Positions 6,362 through 10,668 of a stretch of 10,668 nucleotides of DNA are shown here, piece by piece. Numbering within the stretch: position 1 is the stretch's first letter; each line of letters starts with the position of its first letter. A program made the position numbers and the translations under genes. Source of the stretch: an uncultured Clostridia bacterium (lineage in GTDB: Bacteria; Bacillota; Clostridia; Christensenellales; UBA1242); assembly GCA_946612575.1 (NCBI GenBank), contig CAMOEU010000016.1:1-10668 (forward strand), written 5' to 3'. The notes under the pieces were generated by a model. The model did no database searches and was not told the origin of the DNA. It saw only the letters and a list, made by a program, of their open reading frames with translations.

Positions 6362-6396
6362 CTTGCAAACACTTTTGCAAGAGTTGCGATAGCAAC
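6362..6396. repeat. Two adjacent perfect hairpins downstream of the 60-bp repeats
   Basis: CTTGCAAA (6362-6369) / TTTGCAAG (6374-6381) with a 4-nt loop is followed at once by GTTGC (6383-6387) / GCAAC (6392-6396) with a 4-nt loop. The TTGCAAGAGT part is also found inside the 60-bp unit, so this may be a decayed third unit. With the repeats it fills the roughly 190 bases between the LRR gene C promoter and the rpsI terminator; I see no gene there. Confidence 0.6.
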
Positions 6397-6428
6397 AAAA
6401 AAACACAGGAAAATATCCTGTGTTTTTT
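6396..6428 (-). terminator. Terminator of the rplM-rpsI operon
   Basis: Stem AAACACAGGA (6401-6410) / TCCTGTGTTT (6416-6425) with a 5-nt loop, flanked by A and T runs, 12 nt after the rpsI stop. The symmetry would allow it to work on either strand. Confidence 0.9.
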
Positions 6429-6439
6429 GCATTTTTCGA

Positions 6440-6859
6440 TTATCTCTTTGAGAATTGAGAAGCTTTTCTTGCCTTTTTGAGACCATACTTCTTTCTTTCT
6501 TTCATTCTTGGATCTCTTGTAAGGAATCCAGCAGTTTTGAGTTCTGCCTTATATTGTTCTGAAGCTTTAAGAAGAGCTCTAGCAATTCCGTGGCAGATGG
6601 CACCTGCTTGACCAGCGATTCCGCCGCCTACAACATTTACAGAAATATCAAACTTTTCTGCTGTGTTTGTAAGAGCCAAAGGTTGTTTAGCAATCAAGAT
6701 AAGTGTATCTCTTTGAAGGTATTCTTCAATATCTCTTCCATTAACAACAATCTTACCGCTTCCAGTTGTCATTCTTACTCTAGCGATTGATTTCTTTCTT
6801 CTTCCAGTAGCAATGAAAGCACCAGTCTTAACAACTTTAGTTTGTTTCTTTTCAGCCAT
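6440..6859 (-). CDS. rpsI: 30S ribosomal protein S9
   Basis: The 139-residue product has the S9 hallmarks: ATGRRKKSIARVRMTTGSGK (about 17-36), VNGRDIEEYL, VVGGGIAGQAGAICHGIARAL and the basic tail FLTRDPRMKERKKYGLKKAR ending in FSKR. The C-terminal Lys-Arg end reaches toward P-site tRNA. The start ATG overlaps the rplM stop (TAATG, one shared base), so translation is probably coupled; an AAGGAG about 10 nt upstream lies inside rplM. It is the second gene of the standard rplM-rpsI operon, and a strong terminator follows. Length is slightly above the usual 130 because of a short N-terminal extension. Confidence 0.97.
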   Translation of the reverse strand: MAEKKQTKVVKTGAFIATGRRKKSIARVRMTTGSGKIVVNGRDIEEYLQRDTLILIAKQPLALTNTAEKFDISVNVVGGGIAGQAGAICHGIARALLKASEQYKAELKTAGFLTRDPRMKERKKYGLKKARKASQFSKR

Positions 6860-7302
6860 TATTCAATCACTCCTTTTAATGCAACTGTTTCAGGTTTTTG
6901 AGCTTCATGATTGTGGTTTGCATCCTTATAAACATGAAGTCTTGTGATTTGTTTTCTTCCAAGAGAATTCTTTGGAAGCATTCCTTTAACTGCCTTTTCA
7001 ACAGCTTTGCAAGAATTTTCTCTCATCAATGTGTCATATCCAACTTCTTTGAGTCCACCGATATAACCTGAATGCCAACGAAGTTTCTTTTGTTCGAGTT
7101 TCTTTCCTGTCAAAACAACTTTGTCAGAGTTAACAACGATCACGAAATCTCCTGTGTCAACATGTGGTGTGTAGATAGTTTTATTTTTTCCAGTCAAAAT
7201 GTCAGCAACTTGTGAAGCAAGTCTTCCAAGTGGCATATTTGTTGCATCAACAACATACCATTTTCTTTCAACAGTGGCTGGGTTTGCCATATAAGTTTTC
7301 AT
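6859..7302 (-). CDS. rplM: 50S ribosomal protein L13
   Basis: The 147-residue product begins MKTYMANPATVERKWYVVDA and carries the L13 motifs PLGRLASQVADILTGKNK, YTPHVDTGDFVIVVNSDKV, KGMLPKNSLGR and HEAQKPE. The start is ATG at 7302, with GGAG 6 nt upstream. An in-frame start further upstream would add 19 residues, cover the Shine-Dalgarno and exceed the family length of about 145, so it is rejected. It is the first gene of the rplM-rpsI operon, with its own promoter and a leader of about 115 nt containing hairpins. This leader is a candidate site for ribosomal-protein autoregulation. Confidence 0.97.
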   Translation of the reverse strand: MKTYMANPATVERKWYVVDATNMPLGRLASQVADILTGKNKTIYTPHVDTGDFVIVVNSDKVVLTGKKLEQKKLRWHSGYIGGLKEVGYDTLMRENSCKAVEKAVKGMLPKNSLGRKQITRLHVYKDANHNHEAQKPETVALKGVIE

Positions 7303-7420
7303 TTTTTTCTCCATTAAAAATAATTTATGTAAATCTTTGCCAGTTAAGTTTACACACATCCATCTTCAAACACCTTTTCATTGGGGCTAACAATAAAAAA
7401 GTCTTCAAAGATAAAGACGG
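7303..7420 (-). promoter_or_regulatory. Structured rplM leader, candidate L13 autoregulatory RNA
   Basis: The leader has two visible hairpins on the minus strand. The first, GTCTT/AAGAC (plus 7401-7405 and 7414-7418), is at the extreme 5' end and is followed by six Us, like a weak terminator. The second is a 9-bp stem with one bulged base (plus 7328-7337 and 7346-7354), ending about 15 nt before the Shine-Dalgarno. Bacillales have a known L13 leader; equivalence here is inferred from position only. Confidence 0.45.
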
Positions 7421-7425
7421 TATAT

Positions 7426-7454
7426 ATTTTATATAAATAAACTCATTTTGTCAA
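7426..7454 (-). promoter_or_regulatory. Housekeeping promoter of rplM-rpsI
   Basis: Minus strand: TTGACA (7454-7449), a 17-nt spacer and TAAAAT (7431-7426), in AT-rich surroundings. The start of transcription is predicted near 7419. Confidence 0.8.
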
Positions 7455-7476
7455 GTGTTTATCAAAAAATTTTTAA

Positions 7477-7506
7477 AATAAAAAATAGACTTCCCCAAAT
7501 CTATTT
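7477..7506 (-). terminator. Terminator of the 7523-8125 gene
   Basis: Minus strand: AAATAGA / TCTATTT stem (plus 7500-7506 and 7483-7489) with a G-rich loop, followed by a U-rich run. It begins about 16 nt after the stop codon and separates this gene from the rplM promoter. Confidence 0.8.
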
Positions 7507-7522
7507 TCTCTCCCCTATTTTC

Positions 7523-8125
7523 TTAACATGCTGTGCGACCTGTGCGACAAACATCTTCTTTTGAAAGCTCGTTTGAAGCAACTTTTTCGGCGATATGTGT
7601 AAGTGCATTATAATCTACAATCTTCTTGTACTTGTTGCTTCTTTCCTTAACTGTGCCATCGCCAAGTTCAAGAATCTCGTTAAACAAATTTCCTGAAATT
7701 GATGTGATTATGTATGACAATTGCAAATTGTTTACAGCTTTCTCAAATTGTTTCGCAAAACCCGTTTCATGTTTAACCATTATTTGATTGAGTTTTTTTA
7801 TGAAATCTTCGTCACTTTTTGCACTCTTAAACTCATTTCTTACATCACTTTTACAATGAGCAACAACCTCTTTTTTCGCCTTATCAAAATCCCCACCATT
7901 TTTCACAGAATTAAGCACATTTTGAAGGTCATTCTTAAAGAAATCATCAATCTTTTCATTCTCTTCAAGCAATTTTTGATTATACTTGCTCACAAGGTAT
8001 AAAAAGTTTGCTTTTGCATCATTTTCTTCATATTCTTTTGTCTTACATACGGCACCTTTTTCATCAAAATCCACAACATTAAAAAGGTATAAAAATTCTT
8101 TCGAGCCAAGTTTTTTGTCTAGCAT
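7523..8125 (-). CDS. Hypothetical helical protein with a C-terminal Cys-x6-Cys tail
   Basis: The 200-residue product is not recognised. It is charged and lysine/glutamate-rich, with no signal peptide or membrane segment, and probably mostly alpha-helical (for example NQKLLEENEKIDDFFKNDLQ and KAKKEVVAHCKSDVRNEFK). A hydrophobic stretch, LQLSYIITSISGNLFNEILEL (about 135-155), breaks the charged pattern. The last residues are CRTGRTAC, encoded over a perfect 9-bp tandem repeat (plus 7531-7539 and 7540-7548). The start is ATG 8125, with GGAG 7 nt upstream. It has its own promoter and terminator and is divergent from the 8289 gene. A cytoplasmic role is likely; function is unknown. Confidence 0.8.
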   Translation of the reverse strand: MLDKKLGSKEFLYLFNVVDFDEKGAVCKTKEYEENDAKANFLYLVSKYNQKLLEENEKIDDFFKNDLQNVLNSVKNGGDFDKAKKEVVAHCKSDVRNEFKSAKSDEDFIKKLNQIMVKHETGFAKQFEKAVNNLQLSYIITSISGNLFNEILELGDGTVKERSNKYKKIVDYNALTHIAEKVASNELSKEDVCRTGRTAC

Positions 8126-8145
8126 TTTTCATCTCCAGCATTAGT

Positions 8146-8174
8146 ATATTAACATATCAAAATGAATAAATCAA
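8146..8174 (-). promoter_or_regulatory. Probable promoter of the 7523-8125 gene
   Basis: Minus strand: TTGATT (8174-8169), a 17-nt spacer ending in TGT, then TAATAT (8151-8146), an extended -10 arrangement. It is 20 nt before the start codon. Confidence 0.6.
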
Positions 8175-8232
8175 ACAAATTTTGCATATTTATACAAAAA
8201 TTTTTATAAATATTTTGTTTCTGGAGAATATA

Positions 8233-8261
8233 TTGACTTTTGCAGAATAATATGCTAAAAT
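8233..8261 (+). promoter_or_regulatory. Promoter of the 8289-9188 operon
   Basis: TTGACT (8233-8238), a 17-nt spacer ending in TGC, and TAAAAT (8256-8261), an extended -10. It is divergent from the 8146-8174 promoter; the AT-rich bases between hold no other feature that I can see. Confidence 0.75.
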
Positions 8262-8288
8262 CCATTTATAAATAAATGGAGGATTATT

Positions 8289-8936
8289 ATGGAAGCAGTA
8301 TTAAGCAACAAAAAAAAGGTAACATCAATCTTCCCAAGCATTTTTGCAGAAAGAAGAGAAAGAAAAGCTGAAAAGAAATTTGAAAAAATCAGAGAAAGAA
8401 TTATAAAGGAATCTTTTGCCCAAGCTGATGAAGAGCACAAAAAATATATCAAAACAATAGAGAATCACAGAAAAAGAGTAAACAAACTTAAATCTGAAAC
8501 AAACCTTGTTGAAGAAAATTTCCACGAACAAAATGAAGCTGCTAGACAAATTAAAATAAACAGTAAAGCCAGCAAGTTGGCAATTATTGGAGCAGGCTCT
8601 CTTATTGCAACAACCTTAGTTTCTGCAGGAATCTTATCTGGAGGCACAGCTTTAGCTATTTCTGGTGCGGCATTCATTTTAAATTTGCTTGGACATCGCA
8701 GATCATTCATATCTTCACACAATGCCACAAATGGTTTAAACAGTGATTATGAGATGAAATTTAGAGAGTTTGAAAGAATTTTCAACGAGAAATATCCAGA
8801 GTATAAAGAACTCGTTTTACAAATTGAAAATGACAAAGAAAAACTCTCTTCAATGACAAGAAAGGAATTAAAAAAATATCAAAAAGAACTTATTGAATCT
8901 AACAAAAAAAATAGTAATGAAGGGAGAAATGCCTAA
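8289..8936 (+). CDS. Hypothetical coiled-coil protein with a central membrane hairpin
   Basis: The 215-residue product is not recognised. Residues 20-95 are highly charged and heptad-like (ERRERKAEKKFEKIRERIIK onward), consistent with a coiled coil. Residues 97-135 form a glycine/alanine-rich hydrophobic region (IIGAGSLIATTLVSAGILSG, then LAISGAAFILNLLG) long enough for two membrane passes with a tight GG turn. A basic HRR follows, then a second charged helical region to the end. There is no signal peptide, so both ends are probably cytoplasmic. TGGAGG lies 6 nt before the ATG. The stop codon abuts the ATG of the next gene, so the two are probably co-translated. A membrane-tethered scaffold is possible, but no function can be assigned. 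Confidence 0.8.
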   Translation: MEAVLSNKKKVTSIFPSIFAERRERKAEKKFEKIRERIIKESFAQADEEHKKYIKTIENHRKRVNKLKSETNLVEENFHEQNEAARQIKINSKASKLAIIGAGSLIATTLVSAGILSGGTALAISGAAFILNLLGHRRSFISSHNATNGLNSDYEMKFREFERIFNEKYPEYKELVLQIENDKEKLSSMTRKELKKYQKELIESNKKNSNEGRNA

Positions 8937-9188
8937 ATGGGAAAAGTATTAAACGATTTAGATACAATTATTCTTGAAGACAACACTCCTTATATTGTAG
9001 TGAAAACCGTGGATGTTGACAATTCAACTTATGCCCTACTTAAAGAATTGAATCAAGAATCACTTGAAAAAGGCTCTTTCGATGATAATAATGAAATTAT
9101 TGTTGAAGAAATTGTCAATGGTGATGATGTTGTTGTTCAACCAATTTTAAACCCAGCATTGCTTGATATAATCAAAAAGAAGTTTTAG
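8937..9188 (+). CDS. Small acidic hypothetical protein, possibly DUF1292-like
   Basis: The 83-residue product is acidic and predicted to be mostly beta with a C-terminal helix: DTIILEDNTPYIVVKTVDVD, then STYALLKELNQE, then EIIVEEIVNGDD and ALLDIIKKKF. The pattern of a short statement strand, a YALL-type strand and a late charged helix resembles DUF1292 (YrzB-type) proteins, but the match is by eye and weak. Its ATG directly follows the stop of the upstream gene (TAAATG). The only Shine-Dalgarno-like sequence, GGGAG, is about 10 nt upstream inside that gene, so coupled translation is likely. A bidirectional terminator follows. It probably works with the upstream membrane protein; function is unknown. 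Confidence 0.75.
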   Translation: MGKVLNDLDTIILEDNTPYIVVKTVDVDNSTYALLKELNQESLEKGSFDDNNEIIVEEIVNGDDVVVQPILNPALLDIIKKKF

Positions 9189-9199
9189 TTAAAATCAAA

Positions 9200-9233
9200 A
9201 AAACAGGCTTAAAAATTTGCCTGTTTTTATTTT
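9200..9233. terminator. Bidirectional terminator between convergent genes
   Basis: Stem AAAACAGGC (9200-9208) / GCCTGTTTT (9219-9227) with a 10-nt loop, A-run on the left and T-run on the right. It serves the plus-strand operon ending at 9188 and the minus-strand lipoprotein gene ending at 9266. Confidence 0.9.
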
Positions 9234-9265
9234 TACAATTTATTCTAATATATCAATCCTGCATC

Positions 9266-10000
9266 TTATTCAGATGTTGTCTTGTCTTTATAATCATCAA
9301 ATGATGGGAAGTTTATCTGTCCATTATATTCTTTAATAGAAATTTTTATTGATGCACCCTCTCCATCTGTATCTGACAAAAATTCCACTATTTTTCCATT
9401 ATTGAATTTAACAAATGCAGTTTTCTTGAGAATACTGTTTTTTGCAGTGATAGTAAACTCAACATTTTTCTTTTCCACATCACCTTTCTTTTGGTATGTG
9501 AGAGTTGTGTTTGTGTCGCTTTCATAGCTTATAATTTCATTAATAGCCCCAGACACACCTTTGGCTGCACTCACAACACTGTCATATAAGCTGCTTGTCA
9601 TAATATCAGATGGAGCATTCGTGATATTCTTTGTCTTTGTGCTATAAAATTTGTCGTCTTTTAAGTAATAAGTTCCACTAAAAGCACAAATTGTGCCTGT
9701 AGCGGTTTCTTCATAATAATATTCAACATACATTCTAGCTTCAATATCCTCATCAACAGGAACAATCTCGCCAGACATTTTCACATAACCATTTTTGAAG
9801 ACTTCTGCATCTCCAAATCGAGAATACAAATCAAAATGATATCCCTTCTCTTCAAAAGAAGTTTCAATGCCATCCGCTTGCAAAAACTCGTTTATTTCGT
9901 CCTTTGTCGTCTCAACCTCTCCGCATCCAACAACCGTGAGACTGCACATCAAAATGAGTGCAAAACAGCCCAAAATTGAAAGGATTTTTCTAAGTTTCAT
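9266..10000 (-). CDS. Putative lipoprotein, paralog of the next gene
   Basis: The 244-residue product starts MKLRKILSILG and has a typical lipoprotein signal: basic start, hydrophobic core and VVGC with Cys26 as the likely lipidated residue. The mature part is acidic and appears beta-rich with alternating strands (for example EARMYVEYYYEE, ICAFSGTYYLKDDKFYS, KTAFVKFNNGKIVEF). The start is ATG 10000, with AGGAG 7 nt upstream; an earlier in-frame start (10057) would overlap that site and the promoter, so it is rejected. It has its own TTGACA promoter and shares the bidirectional terminator. The adjacent gene encodes a similar protein (QKKGDxEKxNxxF motif). The fold loosely recalls LolA/DUF6612-like outer-surface proteins, but I do not recognise the family. 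Confidence 0.83.
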   Translation of the reverse strand: MKLRKILSILGCFALILMCSLTVVGCGEVETTKDEINEFLQADGIETSFEEKGYHFDLYSRFGDAEVFKNGYVKMSGEIVPVDEDIEARMYVEYYYEETATGTICAFSGTYYLKDDKFYSTKTKNITNAPSDIMTSSLYDSVVSAAKGVSGAINEIISYESDTNTTLTYQKKGDVEKKNVEFTITAKNSILKKTAFVKFNNGKIVEFLSDTDGEGASIKISIKEYNGQINFPSFDDYKDKTTSE

Positions 10001-10023
10001 ATCTTTTCTCCTATTCATACTTG

Positions 10024-10053
10024 ATGATATCAAAACCAAAAATATTCTGTCAA
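10024..10053 (-). promoter_or_regulatory. Promoter of the 9266-10000 lipoprotein gene
   Basis: Minus strand: TTGACA (10053-10048), an 18-nt spacer and TATCAT (10029-10024), 23 nt before the start codon. Confidence 0.75.
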
Positions 10054-10085
10054 ACAAATTGCTTTTGTTTTAACAAAAAAGCGAA

Positions 10086-10115
10086 TAAAAAAACAGACTC
10101 AAATCTGAGTCCGTT
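10086..10115 (-). terminator. Terminator of the rightmost gene
   Basis: Minus strand: AACGGACTCA / TGAGTCTGTT stem (one G-U pair; plus 10106-10115 and 10092-10101) with a 4-nt loop and a U-run. It begins 6 nt after the stop codon. Confidence 0.9.
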
Positions 10116-10121
10116 TTCATT

Positions 10122-10668
10122 TTAGTATTCAATGTTAGAAACTGTTTCATATTCGCCAAGATTGTTTGGCAATGTCACTGCACCTGTGTATGTCTTGTAG
10201 TTTGCATACATTGTCATACTCATTGTCTCACTTCCAAATATCATTGTAGCCTTTGATTCCATCCCAACTTCAGTGATTTTGAAATTGTCAAATCTGATTG
10301 TAGCTTTGGCTGTGTAGCCCTCAGTCCCGATAGAACCAATAAAAGTGATATTTCCTTTTTCAGCATCACCCTTCTTTTGAAGTTTGAAATTGCTATTTTT
10401 CCCGAATTGCTTAATAAAATCCAAAAGAACATCTGAAGAATCATCTATATTGTCGTAGATTTGATTAAGATAACCACCAACACTTGCTGGGCCTTCTTCA
10501 TCTGTATATTCATTTAAAGCAATCTTTGTTTTTGTGTCTTGAAAATAAGCATAGTTTCCATCAAGATAAATGTTTGTGTTTCGTCTTTCTTCTCCAGCAT
10601 TGAAATTAAGGTTAAATTGACCTTTTCTTTCTTTGTCAATTTGTCCTTTCATTTTCACTGAAACATTT
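10122..10668 (-). CDS. Beta-rich paralog of the adjacent lipoprotein, 5' end outside the window
   Basis: The open frame continues through the right edge (…NVSVKMKGQ), so the GTG at 10658 and ATG at 10652 are internal and the true start, presumably with a signal peptide, lies outside. About 182 residues are visible. The match to the neighbour is seen in VKMKGQI versus VKMSGEI, in LQKKGDAEKGNITF versus YQKKGDVEKKNVEF, in the strand ATIRFDNFKITEV versus AFVKFNNGKIVEF, and in the late YTGAVTLP versus YNGQINFP. Secondary structure is mainly beta. It has a strong terminator; the next promoter lies between the two genes, so they are separate transcripts. Function is unknown. Confidence 0.82.
   Translation of the reverse strand, partial: NVSVKMKGQIDKERKGQFNLNFNAGEERRNTNIYLDGNYAYFQDTKTKIALNEYTDEEGPASVGGYLNQIYDNIDDSSDVLLDFIKQFGKNSNFKLQKKGDAEKGNITFIGSIGTEGYTAKATIRFDNFKITEVGMESKATMIFGSETMSMTMYANYKTYTGAVTLPNNLGEYETVSNIEY

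Noticed and set aside
6175..6480. ORFs on both strands through the 60-bp repeats
   Set aside because: The frames stay open only because 60 is divisible by three; there is no ribosome binding site and one runs into rpsI.
7303..7359. Longer rplM product beginning at 7359
   Set aside because: It would bury the Shine-Dalgarno and the leader hairpin, and L13 proteins start at the MKTY-like position.
1..10668. tRNA, rRNA, riboswitch or T-box elements
   Set aside because: I found no cloverleaf, rRNA segment or conserved riboswitch core on either strand; only the rplM leader shows regulatory-looking structure.

Overview
The window is low-GC, AT-rich DNA with dense short intergenic regions, strong Shine-Dalgarno sites, consensus housekeeping promoters and U-tract terminators. 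It looks like a low-GC Firmicute, probably a Clostridia-like, host-associated bacterium. The block fakA (yloV) - yloU - divergent rpmB - convergent spoVM-like ORF matches the gene order I recall around Bacillus subtilis spoVM-rpmB-yloU-yloV, so the lineage is probably endospore-forming or descended from spore formers.

Layout. Bases 1-2000 (minus): the fatty acid kinase subunit gene fakA (cut by the left edge), preceded by the Asp23-family gene yloU, from one promoter. Bases 2155-2440 (plus): rpmB (ribosomal protein L28) with its own promoter and terminator. Bases 2445-2590 (minus): a small SpoVM-like ORF. Bases 2592-6211 (minus): three BspA-type leucine-rich-repeat surface protein genes, each with its own promoter and terminator. 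The first two are an apparently perfect tandem duplication (1221-bp unit); the middle gene is a recombinant carrying the 3' tail of the third. Bases 6236-6400: a gene-free stretch with two perfect 60-bp tandem repeats and several hairpins. Bases 6396-7454 (minus): the rplM-rpsI ribosomal operon with a structured leader. Bases 7523-8174 (minus): an unrecognised helical protein gene. Bases 8233-9233 (plus): a two-gene operon encoding a coiled-coil/membrane protein and a small acidic protein. Bases 9266-10668 (minus): two tandem paralogous genes, the first a clear lipoprotein, the second cut by the right edge.

How it fits together: the core genes (fakA, yloU, rpmB, rplM, rpsI, SpoVM-like) are housekeeping or sporulation functions. 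The LRR cluster, the repeat array and the paired lipoprotein-like genes are lineage-specific envelope genes that appear to have inserted and expanded between them. The most notable points are the SpoVM-like ORF with an abnormal start, and the LRR duplication whose crossover point can be read from the sequence.
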